The notes beneath the pieces were generated by a model, which worked only from the letters and a program-made list of their open reading frames with translations, made no database searches and was not told the DNA's origin. 64,000 bases of DNA from Cristatella mucedo (lineage: Eukaryota; Bryozoa; Phylactolaemata; Cristatellidae). The position numbers were made by a program, and so were the translations under genes. The stretch covers positions 26,001-90,000 of the forward strand of contig WPIO01000143.1 in NCBI GenBank assembly GCA_009760855.2. The letters run 5' to 3'. Of the stretch, positions 11,378-22,329 are shown piece after piece; within the stretch, counting starts at the first letter, position 1, and each line of letters opens with the position of its first letter.

Positions 11378-14300
11378 AGTGTTTGTGTGTGTGTGTATAA
11401 GTGTTTGAATGTGTGTATGAGTGTTTACGTGCGTCTGTGTTTGTTTGTGTAGACCTGTATTTGAGTGATTTAGCCCTTACGCGTAAGGTGAAGGTCTCAG
11501 TTAAAGAAGAACACGGGCTTACTTGACAATCGAAAAATCTTTCGCGGAGCTTATACCGTCTTGAGCCTGCTATAATTCTGACACACAAGTGTTGCCATGA
11601 TATTAATTTCAACATAAATTTAAGCAAGTGTTAAGATACTGCTTAAATTGTACGCTTTATAGTGCTTGCTATTTGCAACTGCTTGAGATTAGTCGTTACC
11701 GAAGGGCGCTGGTTCGAGCGTCACTTTGCATACGTATAGCTGACTTCTAGCCTCCATATTGTGTTGGAGAAGGTTCGAGATTAAACACTGTGTATCTATA
11801 GTATGATATTGCTGAAACCCCTCTAGTGCTGCTCCGGTTTCGCATCGATGGCTGTCCCTCGTCGGTTGTCAGCATCGGTGTTTTATTTGTGCAGACGCCA
11901 AGAGGCTGATTGGCAGGCGCTTCAATGAGCCATCCGTCCAGCAGGACGTGAAGCGCTGGCCCTTCAACGTCGTCGAGGACGACGGCCGACTCAAGATTCG
12001 CGTCACGTTCAAGGGGGAGACAAAGGTCTTTCTTCCGGAGCAAATATCTTCCATGGTCTTGGCAAAGATGAAGGAAATAGCAGAGGACTACTTGGGCGTG
12101 CAGGTAGAAAAAGCTGTTGTGACGGTTCCGGCGTATTTCAATGACTCGCAAAGACAGGCCACAAAGGACGAAGCAGTCATAGCCGGATTCGATGTCCTAC
12201 GCATTCTCAACGAGCCAACCGCTGCGGCCCTTGCTTATGGCTTCGATAGGCAGGTGGGCATCTGCCATCACACTGCCATCAGTGATCATTCGCCGGTCGC
12301 GATTAGCCGCTTTTACATGAGTCTGAATTTTTCGAAGGACTGGCTTGAACTGCGTTCCGATGAGCGTCATTCCATCTCCTCTTTTCTCGCTGTTCGTTTT
12401 TGAAGAGTTATCAGGCGCTCCGTTAGCTCTTCAAGTTGAACCGTTACGTTTCCTCTAATTCTACCGCGGTGTATTAAAGCCTTCGTAGCACTCCCTTTGC
12501 AGCAAATGTAAAGCGCCTAGAAAGAGATTAAAGTTCTCTGAGGGCGCTTTATTAAGTGCATTGTTATTATTATTATTACTTTTGCCTTCGGCCTCGGCAG
12601 CTGTTTCAAGTTTTTAACTTTGGTGGAACGCTCAATTCGTCCAGGCAAACGATAACTTTGGGAATCGCATCCTTTAATGTGATGTGTCTTTTTCCTTTCT
12701 GCAGTTTCCAGCTGAGAGATGCGTCGTAATTTTCGATTTGGGAGGTGGCACGCTGGATGTCTCTATCCTGAAAATCGTCGATGGCGTCTTTGAGGTGTTG
12801 GCCACTTCCGGTGAGAGTCATCTCGGCGGTGAAGACTTCGACAGCCGCATGGCAGAGCACTTCGCAAAAGAGTTCGAACGCAAGTACAAGAAAGATATTA
12901 GCGGCGATAAAAAAGCCATGTGCCGTCTGCGGAAAGAGTGCGAGCACGCCAAGCGAACGCTGTCCGCCACCACCCAAGCGACTATCGAGATCGACTCGCT
13001 GTGCAGTGGAATTGATTTCTGCGCGAGCTTGTCTCGAGCCAAGTTTGAGGAACTCAACAACGACTACTTCCGAGACGTGCTTGCGCCGCTCGAGCGAGCG
13101 CTCTCGGATGCAAAGCTGGACAGGTCGCAGATTCACGACGTCGTGCTGGCGGGCGGCTCGACGCGAATCCCAAAGGTGCGCAAGGTGCTGCAGAACTTCT
13201 TCGGCGGTCGCCCGCTAAACGAGAGTATCAATCCCGACGAAGCCATAGCCTACGGCGCTGCCGTCCAAGCCGCCATTTTGACTGGCGTTGACCTCTGCGA
13301 CGGCCGAGAACTGCTTCTCGTAGACGTAGCGTCCCTCTCTCTCGGCACCGAAATAGAAGGCGATCGCATGTCGACCGTCATCCCCCGAAATTCCAGAATT
13401 CCGACGTCGAAGACTGCAAAATATGTTACCGTTGAGGATAATCAGACGCGTAAGTAAACAAATTCTCAAACTATCGGCATACCTGTAACGCCGAAGGCTC
13501 GGCGGGGTAGGCTTGACCTGCCGCTTACCTAGCGGCGTAGCCTATCGCCTAATGCCGTTCGGTGCGCGCCTACGCGCAATAAGCTGGCCGCCACGAAACG
13601 AGCGTTTCTGGCGCTAACCTGCTTACCGTTACTAAAGGGGGTCGTGAGTCCGCGGCGTGAATTGGAAGCGAGACACACAAATTGGGGATTTTACTGAGCT
13701 TTATTCGCCAGCGCACAAAGTCGCTGCGCGTCTAGTTCAGCTTTATCTCCACACTCCTCGCACGTTCTCAGCTACACTAACACTCTTGCGGAGGGAATAC
13801 TCCTCCACACTAAGCGCGACCCGGACCCTAAACCCTAACCGGTGAACTAGGAATCCGTTCCCACCTGTGCCGAGGGAATACCCCAAACACGCCAACTTAA
13901 ACACTCTAGCGGAGGGAATACTTCTCCGCACTGAAGTGCGAACCGGAGTCTAAACCCTGACCGGAGAACTAGAACTCGGTTTCCAACAGTGCGGCAGGAA
14001 TACTCCACACACGCCAACTCAAGCACTCCTGCGGAGGAAATACTTCTCCACACTGAAGCGCGACCAGGGTGTCGGGCCCAATACCACTAAGCTCTTGCCC
14101 CATTGTTTCAGCTAGGTATTTAAGAGTCGAGCGACGCTCGCTCTTGGCCTCGTGTCTTTAGTCTTTGGTCCGGCTCTGCGCCTCGACGCCGTCGGGCACT
14201 CGTTTCTCTGAAAGCGAGGGAGGAGGGCGGGCTGTCCGCCGACGATGGACGGAACAAGACGAGACAGCGCTAGGAGGATTCGGTGGAACCCCACCGAATA

Positions 14301-15444
14301 CGGTCGTATCACGCCCGAGCTGGCATTTTGTGTGTTCTTTCGTGTTTTGTGTTCCTTTTGTGTCGTGTGTGTGCGCGCTAGCACGTGGTCTCGGCATAGG
14401 GATTTGCCGGCGCGAGCTAGGCGTAGTTAGCTTGTGTGGAGCTCTAGTTCACCGGGTAGGGTTTAGGCTCCTGGCCCATTACGGCAAGGAATATAGGCCA
14501 CTGGAAAGGCACCTCTGTCCAGCTTGAATGGCGAGTGGGTTCCAGACGATTCTTTCTTGGAACGAGTGAAGGTGGAGGTTGACAGGCCAGCCAACATCAA
14601 TCAGCAGCTCCCGTGTGTATCGGACCAATTCTAAAGGCCGAATCGCCACCGCTCGTCTCAGAGCTTCCTGGCTTGCTCTTAAGCGCTTCCTGTCTACCCG
14701 CACTGACGCTCCTCTCTGGCCCACTGCTCCAGGACAAAGGAGCTCTAGCCCGCCACCGAACAGCTCTTGTTCGCGCTAAAACTCAGCCAAGGCCAGCAAG
14801 GCCGCTACATACCTATCGGCGATTCGAGCTGCGTGAATCGAGGCGGCAAGCAGCAGCAGTGCAGCCGCTGTCGAAACTCATTGGGCGTTTCAGGGGTTTC
14901 GGTTGGAGTGTACGAAGGAGAAAGTCCTATGGTCAAGGACAACCACTTTCTGGGTAAATTTGTCCTGGACGGTATTCCGCCAGCTCCTCGAGGCGAGGCG
15001 GAAATCGACGTCACCTTTACAGCGAGAGCTGACGGTATTCTGAGCGTCACGGCGGTCGAAAGAAGTTCGGGCAAGTCGAACCAAATGACCGTAGAAAGTG
15101 GTAAGCTGAGAAAAGCCGAAGTCGATCGAATGATCCAGGAAGCAAAACGCTACAAGAAAGAGGACGAAGAAGAAGAGCGACGGAGAGTGCAGCTCGAGCG
15201 TCAGGCCTCTGACGGCGTCGAGAGCGGTCGCTCTTCTGAGCGGGAGGGATGTAAAAGTAGCAGTGCTGCTGCGCCTCAACACAAAATGAACGAGGTCTCA
15301 ACGAGCGGGAATGTGCAGGAATGCGGCAACGGAGTCCTCAGAAAAGATTGGAAGCACAAAATCGAAGCCAGCGCTAATCTCAAACTAGGCATCCCCTTAC
15401 TATCTTTTCAAGCAGGCTTTAAATACAATGGAGAAACAAAGTGA
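8425..15444 (+). CDS. divergent HSP70-family chaperone, four exons
   Basis: HSP70s are ATP-driven chaperones that bind and release exposed hydrophobic peptides. Exons: 8425-8638, 11895-12253, 12705-13449 and 14894-15444; all junctions are GT-AG, with phases 1, 0 and 1. Conceptual length is 622 aa. Visible motifs: [11 protein letters not shown] in exon 1, [18 protein letters not shown] in exon 2, [14 protein letters not shown] and [13 protein letters not shown] in exon 3, and a substrate-binding beta domain ([16 protein letters not shown]) in exon 4. ATPase residues look conserved. Oddities: the in-frame ATG at 8425 is followed by TGA at 8434, so either an upstream exon joins at the possible acceptor ending at 8450 or the gene is damaged. 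The lid is shortened and Ser/charge-rich. The protein ends FKYNGETK with no EEVD. No heat-shock element is evident upstream. The long conserved exon 3 argues for past or present function. Confidence 0.8.
8660..9925. other. intron 1 of HSP70-div, no recognisable element
   Basis: The 5' part of the 3.3-kb first intron. Short ORFs have no recognisable relatives, and I see no tRNA-like or LINE sequence until 9930. Confidence 0.4.
9930..10030 (-). mobile_element. LINE-A terminal stem-loop fragment
   Basis: The minus strand carries tgcctagaaagagattacat and an ATT-rich tail only. This is a severely 5'-truncated LINE-A insertion in HSP70-div intron 1. Confidence 0.7.
10415..10520 (-). mobile_element. 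LINE-A terminal fragment, degraded
   Basis: Tail-only LINE-A copy on the minus strand. The stem-loop is partly decayed (gtgaatagaatgaggttaag, then ggcactatgc) and the tail is ATT-like. Confidence 0.6.
10520..11005. other. intronic sequence, nothing recognised
   Basis: Intron 1 of HSP70-div. A palindromic ccgattgatcacgtgatcag sits near 10543. No gene or repeat family is recognisable. Confidence 0.35.
11010..11089. repeat. (TG)n microsatellite
   Basis: About 40 uninterrupted TG units in intron 1 of HSP70-div. Confidence 0.95.
11298..11450. repeat. imperfect (TG)n microsatellite
   Basis: A TG tract with interspersed tatg and ttcg variants, in intron 1 of HSP70-div about 450 bp before exon 2. 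Confidence 0.9.
12490..12585 (+). mobile_element. LINE-A terminal stem-loop copy in HSP70-div intron 2
   Basis: tgcagcaaatgtaaagcgcc is followed by the intact stem-loop and an ATT tail. The copy is well preserved, so this tail-only insertion is recent. It lies between exon 2 and exon 3. Confidence 0.85.
13484..14080 (-). mobile_element. solo LTR in HSP70-div intron 3
   Basis: A 597-bp element that starts TGTAACG and ends GGGCCCA, flanked by perfect 5-bp duplications atacc (13479-13483 and 14081-14085). An AATAAA on the minus strand at 13700-13705 suggests that orientation. No protein-coding interior is left, consistent with LTR-LTR recombination. It contains the 122-bp tandem repeat listed separately. 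Confidence 0.7.
13745..14065. repeat. tandem repeat, period about 122 bp
   Basis: The block ggagggaatactcctccaca recurs in variant form near 13791, 13911 and 14034. Each copy is followed by cactgaagcgcgac-type and ggtgaactagga-type segments. About 2.7 copies lie inside the solo LTR. Confidence 0.8.
14100..14890. other. 3' part of HSP70-div intron 3
   Basis: GC-rich sequence with short ORFs on both strands. I recognise no gene. Reading continues in frame into exon 4 from 14767, but the residues before 14894 do not align with HSP70, so I treat them as intronic. Confidence 0.5.
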
Positions 15445-15817
15445 CTCTCGCCTTTGCATCTCAGTTGCATGAGTGCGTGTGAGCACAGGGACATGAAACT
15501 ATTGGATACGTACAATCAAAGGTGTACTACGACATTCTTTCGGAATACACCTGTAATGCATTAATACTGTCTGTAATACATGCATTGCCATCTGTAATAC
15601 AGTATCGCTTACTTATTACGTAACAACATCGGCATTGGAATACGGAAATGTCACGGATGAGTTTATACCTCACTAGATCGACAAATGCCTAATCAATCGC
15701 AAGCAGAAATTCAGTTTGTAAAAAAAAATTGTACGGAAAACGTTCAACTGATTTAACAGCTTCATTTACGTAGCAGCAGGTGAGCCTTCACAGCTGTCAC
15801 CATCGCTTGTAGCGGTC

Positions 15818-15823
15818 AATAAA
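15818..15823 (+). terminator. polyadenylation signal of HSP70-div
   Basis: AATAAA 374 bp after the stop codon at 15442-15444. It is the first canonical signal downstream. Confidence 0.55.
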
Positions 15824-15954
15824 GCAAGCACCTTACCTCCTGGGCTAAGACCCAGGGGTGACAAAACAATACCAAAGATTATCACCCCAGTCTGTCTAAT
15901 ATCAATTCCTTTTAACGGCTTAACCATTATAGCAAGTCATCAACATACTGCAAT

Positions 15955-16295
15955 TGCATCAAGCCTGAAACTCACTTCGACTTCACATCTTCTGACTTTT
16001 CGACATTTAAAAAGAAACTGAAAACGCATCTATTGATCGCAGCATTTAGTGAGTCCCTGCGATTCGACCTTTATGTGCCTATGCGTGCTGACACTGTGCA
16101 TGCTACCACTAACCATACTTGCATGCTGACCCTGTGCATATCACCCCCAACCGTGTTATTCTTGTTATTTATTGAGCATGCTACCACTAGCCATTCGATC
16201 GTGCTCCTTTTGCAGCAGTAAATGTAAATTAAGTGCCTAGACAGAGAAGTTTTCCGAGGGCGCTATTTCAAATGTATTACTACTATTATTATCAT
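15955..16295 (+). mobile_element. LINE-A 3' end
   Basis: Covers the last codons of the LINE-A ORF (tttaaaaagaaactgaaaac), the 3'UTR and a slightly decayed terminal stem-loop with an ATT tail, just downstream of HSP70-div. Confidence 0.8.
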
Positions 16296-16389
16296 AGAAT
16301 GCAAAGACTGTAGAGCATCTCATCTGTATATCTAAATTTCATCTACCTATCTATCTCCAAAGGATTAATACTTGGTAATACGAATAGGT

Positions 16390-16445
16390 CTTTTGTTAGA
16401 GCCCTAAGAGAACTTAATCTCTATTTGGGCACTTTATAACTAGCT
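16390..16445 (-). mobile_element. LINE-A/SINE-1-type terminal stem-loop
   Basis: The minus strand reads gtgcccaaatagagattaag, then ttctcttagggctc. The spacer bases (aaatagagattaag) look more like SINE-1 than LINE-A, but no tRNA head is clear. Confidence 0.5.
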
Positions 16446-16894
16446 GAAAGAGAAGGGACGACGACTGGCTAACGATAAACGATGCTAATACTAAATAATC
16501 AATACTAATGATAATCATGGTGTCCCGCTTAGGCAACCTGGCACAAGCACATGATTACCATGCAGACAAGTTGACAGGGCACGCAATTGTCTACTGGTTG
16601 CCGCAGGACTCGAATTCAGGACCTGCGTCATATTGTCCAAATTCACGTCAATTACCGTACGAAAGTCCAGTGAGTCGCTCTCGGCTCCACCACTCGCGAT
16701 TCGCTCACCCTACGACGGTGTTAAGAAGATGCCCTCGGCCTAGCAGTCGTTATAGCAGCAAAATAAGCACTGTTGTGAAAAGTTTACCCATCCGGCGAGA
16801 CTAGGAGACAACACTATTCAGAGCAATAGTCAGAATACGCAATACGCTCTTACATTGGCTACCGCACAGGTGCCAGGGCACCGCGCCATGTAAA

Positions 16895-17320
16895 GGCAGG
16901 CGTGCCTGAGCAGCTACTTCCTGGGATTCAAAGCTACTCTCTAATCAGGCTAGGCATAATTACACCTGCTCCTCTGATCCAAATCCTTCTGATTCAAACC
17001 GTTTATCTATGCCTCAAACTAACCTCACATCCATTGGAGACCGTGCCTTCAGTTAGTATGTTCCCAAAGCCTGGAGCTCTCTTCCAACTGACGTCACGAA
17101 AGCGCTGACTTGACATTTCAAAAGAAGCTATAACTCACCTCTTTCTCATAGCATCTACTGGGTCCTTGTGATTTGTCGTTAGTGAGCTTGTGTATGCTCA
17201 CACTGTGCATAGTACCACTAACCACATGGGCATGCTTCCTTTACAGGATATGTAAAGCTTCTAGAAAGAGATCAAGTTCTGTGAGAGTGCTATTCGAATG
17301 TATTAATGTTATTATTACTA
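16895..17320 (+). mobile_element. LINE-A 3' fragment
   Basis: C-terminal ORF region (ccattggagaccgtgccttc, aaagcctggagctct) followed by 3'UTR and terminal stem-loop near 17255-17300. Several frameshifts. Confidence 0.75.
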
Positions 17321-17439
17321 TTTTTCACTGCATGAGTATTCTCGCTAATAAATAAATAGGTAGCTGTGTAGATGGCTTCATTAACGAATATATAGTTAGC
17401 AATTGGCTTAAATGGTTTCTACTCTGCTCTCAAAAAGGC

Positions 17440-17545
17440 AATAATAACATCTGTAAAGCCCCCTAAGAGAGCTTACCCTCTTTCTAGGCACTTGACATTT
17501 GCTGCAAAGGAAGCATGCTCGAACGCTTCTTGAGAAGCCAATTGA
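17440..17545 (-). mobile_element. LINE-A terminal fragment
   Basis: On the minus strand: gcagcaaatgtcaagtgcct, agaaagagggtaagctctct and a short ATT tail. Confidence 0.7.
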
Positions 17546-18590
17546 AAACTACCTTGCGGCTGTAGTCGAATCATCGCCTAATAATTGATGGCACACACCC
17601 ATCACGACAGAGCTGGTCGAGCTGGCAAATGGGTAAAAACATTCTTGGCTTCACCCTAGATACCAGCCGACTAATCAGATAATAAGAGAGCAGAATGTCG
17701 GCACTCTCAACGACTGGCAAGGATTAGATAGGGCTCATGTCACGTGCCAGGTGGCACTGCCGTGAGCCACTGCTCAATGTAATGATGTTTTCGGTGGCCG
17801 GTTTGTGCCTAATGCTTTGGGCACACTGAGGCAGCAGCCGCAGCTCCCTCTAAATCGCTACTTCCGACGATCGATCCCCGGCGTATCACCGATCGTAAAC
17901 CTCATTACCGAAACGCCAGCCTTGGGCATGTAGGCTAGGGGGCGGGGGGGGGTGAGGAGGTGGACGTTGGAAGAAACACCAGGGAGATTGACCGTCGAAC
18001 GGCTGTGGCATTAGTGTGTCAGGCAGGTGTGGCGGTAACCAGCCGTGCAGGCACTGCAGCTGCCGGCCTGCAGCTGGATAAACAGTTCAAAATAACGGAC
18101 GTGCACACAGGCTTTCGGCGAGGATAGGCAAGCTAGAACTCGAGACCCATGCTCCTCTGTATGCTAGGCTAGATGTCTGTGCCAACTGAGCAAGCAATGC
18201 TGCCCATCCACGAAACAAGTAGCAGTACCACGTTCAGGGAGGGGGTGGGCCAGAGCTCTGCCATCGAGCAGGACAGTTCTCACTCAACGACCTAATCGCT
18301 CATCCACTCACCTAGAACGTACCCACTCTGTGCACATGCCCTCCAGGGGCCAGACGCCTGCAGGCTCAGTAACATATGCTCAATTACACACGGTTGAAAT
18401 ACACACTACTGAATGAGCCTTGCGTGCATCGACTTGCACATCCATCGGCATAGTGGGGTTCAGCCTGATACCCAGGTGAGAACGAAAATGTGGCAGACGC
18501 CGATCAAAATTAGTCTTGACTATTCCAATTCAGTATTACTATTTATTATTACTATTAGGACTATTATACTGATATTAATATCATATATTA
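17545..18590. other. no recognisable gene
   Basis: Mixed sequence with a poly-G run (17940-17952) and an AT-rich end. I see no coding or transposon signature. Confidence 0.4.
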
Positions 18591-18599
18591 TTAATATAT

Positions 18600-18760
18600 A
18601 AATATAATTCATTTTTAAAATATAATTTATTTATATAGCGCCCCAAGAGAACTTAATCTCTATTCAGGCGCTTCACATATGCCTCGGGGCTCGAGCCCAC
18701 GACCACAGTCCGACCTTGGTCGGGGCGAGCACCTTAACCGCTTGACCAAACATGCTATCA
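18600..18760 (-). mobile_element. SINE-1 copy
   Basis: Well preserved. The tRNA-like head is at about 18680-18755 on the minus strand (box A tggtcaagcggttaaggtgc, box B gggctcgagccc). It is followed by gcgcctgaatagagattaag, then ttctcttggggcgctat and an AT-rich tail. Confidence 0.85.
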
Positions 18761-18837
18761 TTATTAGTTATTGAATTTATTATTTACTTAAATTGTTATT
18801 TGTTCTATTAATAGGACTATTATACTTATTATTATTA

Positions 18838-18960
18838 GGACTACTTCCATAGAGCCCAATGAGAACTTGATCCCAATCCACGTACTTTGCCGAAGGGCTC
18901 GAGCCCACGAACTTGGCTGCCACAGGTGAGCACCCTGCCCCTGGTCCAAACCGTCGCTGC
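18838..18960 (-). mobile_element. SINE-1 copy, degraded
   Basis: Same head and tail order as the 18600 copy but with many substitutions. Box B gggctcgagccc is kept near 18896-18907. Confidence 0.65.
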
Positions 18961-19072
18961 CAGATACCTTCAGAGGCCAGCAACTGTACTTCTGTCAGGC
19001 TGGCATGGCCGTCCCTGTGCTGAGAAGCTGGCCCGGCTAGATTGTCTCTTCTCTCCAGCTTGTTTTTTGTTT

Positions 19073-19265
19073 AGGGGCCGTGATGGCCCAGGAGGTAATG
19101 TACTAGCTCTTCAGTACCGAGGTCGCGAGTTCGAATCCTAAAGTAGGCAGATCCTCCTTCTGCAGATGTACAAATGTGGCTGTTTAGTCGGCTTCTTTTT
19201 TTCTAGTGACATGATAAGGGGATCAACTTGCATCTGTGAATAGATGCAAGACAGTTGAGAATAAA
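19073..19265 (+). mobile_element. SINE-2 copy
   Basis: A second tRNA-derived family: box A-like gatggcccaggaggtaatgt near 19082 and box B gagttcgaatcc near 19127-19138. The body includes tgtttagtcggcttct. It lacks the LINE-A-like stem-loop of SINE-1. Confidence 0.65.
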
Positions 19266-19769
19266 AATGGAACTACTCCGTGCAAGCACAGATGCGACAG
19301 TGCTTCGCCGAGCCAGAACAACAGAGATGTCACGCTCGCGACAGTCGCCGAGAAATGCAAATAAGAGCACACAGCTCGACGTTAATTGTCCTTATAAGCA
19401 TCACGTCAAAGTCCTTCTGCAGTTTAGAACTGCTGGCAAACGAGAGCAGCGGCAGGCGCGTCTAGGCGGGGATCAACCGGTAGCCTTGCTCTCGACAGGA
19501 CAGGCAATCCTGCCTTGGCTGATAATCCGAGGGCGCCTGAAGTGTGGCACCAGTGCTGGCGATGCACCCACCCAAGCAAGTACCTAGCTGGCTTGCAACT
19601 GTCTTCAGTGGCTGGCACCCAAGCCTGGCACACAAGCTTCTGCACGACTACAGAAAGAAGCAGATGGGATAATGTCACGAGGCCACTTCGCAGCCACTGA
19701 CGGCCTCCGCATGCGATCGACACCGATCGAAGGTGACTTTACTACGAGCAGCTGCAGGTGACTCGTGAG

Positions 19770-19817
19770 CACTTCCGGTGCATCGTGAGCCGAAGGGCTC
19801 ACGATGCACCGGAAGTG
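19770..19817. repeat. perfect 22-bp hairpin
   Basis: Arms 19770-19791 and 19796-19817 are exact reverse complements around a 4-base loop gaag. No U tract follows, and no gene lies adjacent. Confidence 0.95.
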
Positions 19818-20124
19818 ACAGCACACCACCTACCCAGCCACCCCCACCCCCACCAGCAGGCAGGCAGGCATGGCAGAGTCGACAAAAGAGGCTGCATGAA
19901 GGACTGCCTCCTCTCTTCCTCAAGGTGTGTTAGAGGAGTGGCTCACACACATCGGCTCCTCAGGGTACCGGGTGGCTGCACAGGGGAAAGGGAGAGGCGC
20001 AGAGAAGGACAAGAAGGAAGAGGGAAAGGCGCTTGGCCGATGGCAGAACACAATTGGTGTCCTCGATGCAAGGCAGGCCGAGCAGCAAATGCTGCCCTGC
20101 AGGGCAAGAGCTGGAGCAGCTGCC

Positions 20125-20680
20125 CTGATAAAAATAATAATGCACTTGATAAATCGCTCAGAGAACTTAATCTCTCTCTAGGCGTTTTACATTTGCTGCA
20201 AAGGGAAATGCAATTAAAATGGTAAGTAAAATCATGCTTGATAAACAAACAAAATGAATAACATGGTTAGGGGTGACATGCACAGGGTCAGCATGCAAAT
20301 GTAACATCTACTCTCCAACTGCCGACTATGGCACATCTTTTTCAGCGGTCCAGAGCTGCTACTTCTATGCAACTCACTACCTCAACTGCTCTCCTGACTC
20401 TGCTATGCTTCCCACTTTCTCTTTGTTGCGTGAGACGAAGTCTGTTGGCTACCGAATGCGTACCGAAAGCCGCTTAGGCTGTGAGTGCGCTATACAAAAC
20501 TCTCTTGCGTAACACCCACACGGTCTTAATGACTTTGTGGAGTTACTGACGGAGGTACATTAAATGTGGTTAGTGGCAGCATGCACAGTGTCGGCACGTA
20601 TAAGCACATCAAGGACGAATCACAGGGACCCACTAAATGCTGTCCTAAATAGGTGCGTTCTAAATAGGTGTGCCCTAACG
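20125..20680 (-). mobile_element. LINE-A 3' end, split by LINE-B
   Basis: A minus-strand LINE-A 3' end: tail and stem-loop 20125-20215, 3'UTR to 20301, resuming at 20562-20680. A 260-bp LINE-B fragment interrupts it, flanked by the duplicated pentamer aaatg. Confidence 0.85.
20302..20561 (+). mobile_element. LINE-B 3' end nested in LINE-A
   Basis: Encodes the LINE-B C-terminal tract (YATHYLNCSPDSAMLPTFSL) and its 3'UTR, ending ctttgtggagttactgacgg plus an acatt-type tail. Flanking duplications aaatg are at 20297-20301 and 20562-20566. Confidence 0.85.
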
Positions 20681-20689
20681 GCTGCTTGC

Positions 20690-21240
20690 CAAGTCGACTT
20701 CTCACGACGCCACGGCCAGAGACCGGAAACTGAGCAGCAGGAAGTGAGGCAGGGGGCCAGGCTTGTCATGCCGGCACCCAGACAGCCTGCCGAGCAGGCC
20801 TCAGTAGCAGCTGAACTGCAGCACCCCCTCTGCAGTGGGCTGCTTGGCACAGTCCCTCCTTTTCTTCGTTTAATACTCTTAAGGTGCTATATTATTTTAT
20901 TATTATTGTTATTACTTCCATTGCCCAAGGATGGTCAAGAAGCTGCTGACATTACATGCTGGTTTAATCATTTTCGTCAATACAACCGAATATATAAATG
21001 CTGACTGAATCCGTTGGTGGGGGGGGGGCAATAGTTGCAACGAACGCCAGCTTTCTACCGTACCCTACGCTACAGCAAGACAGACGGCTGGTGCGCTAGC
21101 CAGTCTGCTTGAAGCCAGTAAACTTCAACTTCGAGCACACACACACACCTTCAACCGTATGCATCTAGCTTCACCATAGAGACTAGGTGGCCGGTGCTCG
21201 GCAGCAGAGCTCTCTATAAGCACACGCTCGCATGCTCAAA
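20690..21240. other. no recognisable gene
   Basis: Contains a short ATT tract near 20895-20915 and a poly-G run at 21019-21028. I see nothing coding. Confidence 0.35.
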
Positions 21241-21375
21241 GCTTAAGCAGCAGCCTGCAGTACAAAAGTGAGAAGCTTGGCTGAGTGTAGTCAAGGGTGA
21301 GCAGTCGAAAAAGTGAAAAGCATGGAAGTAGCAGCTGAGGACGGCTAAAAAGGACGAGCGGCAGTGGACGTTGTG
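21240..21375 (-). mobile_element. LINE-B fragment
   Basis: Minus-strand match to the LINE-B region coding for the SAVLSCYFYATHYLNCS segment, truncated on both sides. Confidence 0.5.
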
Positions 21376-21539
21376 GATATGAGACTAGAACGGTTGTGCC
21401 ACTGCCAGCTATCACGAGCACAAGCCTGGCACTGTCCAATCTTGCATTGCTTTTTTAAATCCGGCTGACTCGGTAGAGCTGCTGCTGCTACTGCAGGTCG
21501 CGGCCGAGCGAACGGCCGGGATTATGCATCCTAATACTA

Positions 21540-21660
21540 ATAATAATTAGTATTATCCTTATTATTATACATAGCGCAATATACATCCGCATAGCGCATT
21601 TAGAGAACTTAATCCCTTTCTAGGCACTTTACGTAAGCGGTAAAAGCAGCATGACCAAGC
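21540..21660 (-). mobile_element. LINE-A terminal fragment
   Basis: The minus strand has a decayed gtgcctagaaagggattaag stem-loop and an ATT-rich tail. Confidence 0.6.
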
Positions 21661-21669
21661 TGTAACCCG

Positions 21670-22320
21670 CAGTGCCACCTTGCAGAAAACGGTTGGTGCG
21701 GTAGCAAACACAAAGACAAAATCCATAACAAACGGCTTTGGCTGAGCCCGAAGCTTAGGCAGTTAGATCAGGGCTTCTAAGGTCTTCGCCGCTCGGAATC
21801 GGCGTGTGGCAGTGGCCACCGAAGCCGGGCCAGGCGACAGCAGGGTTGGGCGGGGAGGGGGGAACTGTCGGCTAGGCGACCGGCAGCAAATCGGTCGAAG
21901 CGCTCGACAGATAAGGTGGGGGCGCGCGCGCGCACAGTTCACGCCTCGACGCCGTTGCTTCTAGGCAAGAGAACGACAATTCGCCGCGCGATCCGATAAC
22001 AATGAGCCGAGCAATGGCGGCCGAGGTGACACACGACTTGCGAACCGGCGCGGCGAGGGCCGGCGGACAGCAACATCCACAAGCGACCAAAACGCACCCT
22101 CCGCGGACGGCGCCGGCGCATTATGGAAGAGCTCGCTCGCCCGGTGAGCGCCACCGGGAGCGGCCGCTCGGCAGCCAAAGCGCGCCCGCGAGCTCGAGAG
22201 AGCGCCGTTTAGCCGTTCGGAGTCGGCGGGAAAGCATGCGCCGGAAGACGGCGCCCGAGTCGCCGACCGGCAAAAACGACCAATCAGCGTCGTCCAAAAG
22301 GGTCCCGAAGGTTCCGGAGT
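21670..22320. other. GC- and CpG-rich region upstream of HSP70-A
   Basis: CpG-dense sequence, including a gcgcgcgcgc run near 21922-21932, leading into the HSP70-A promoter. ORFs on both strands here look like composition artefacts. Confidence 0.45.
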
Positions 22321-22329
22321 ACCTGACCG

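Noticed and set aside
18680-18755. tRNA gene suggested by box A and box B
   Set aside because: The sequence continues into the SINE-1 tail and recurs many times, and it cannot form a full cloverleaf.
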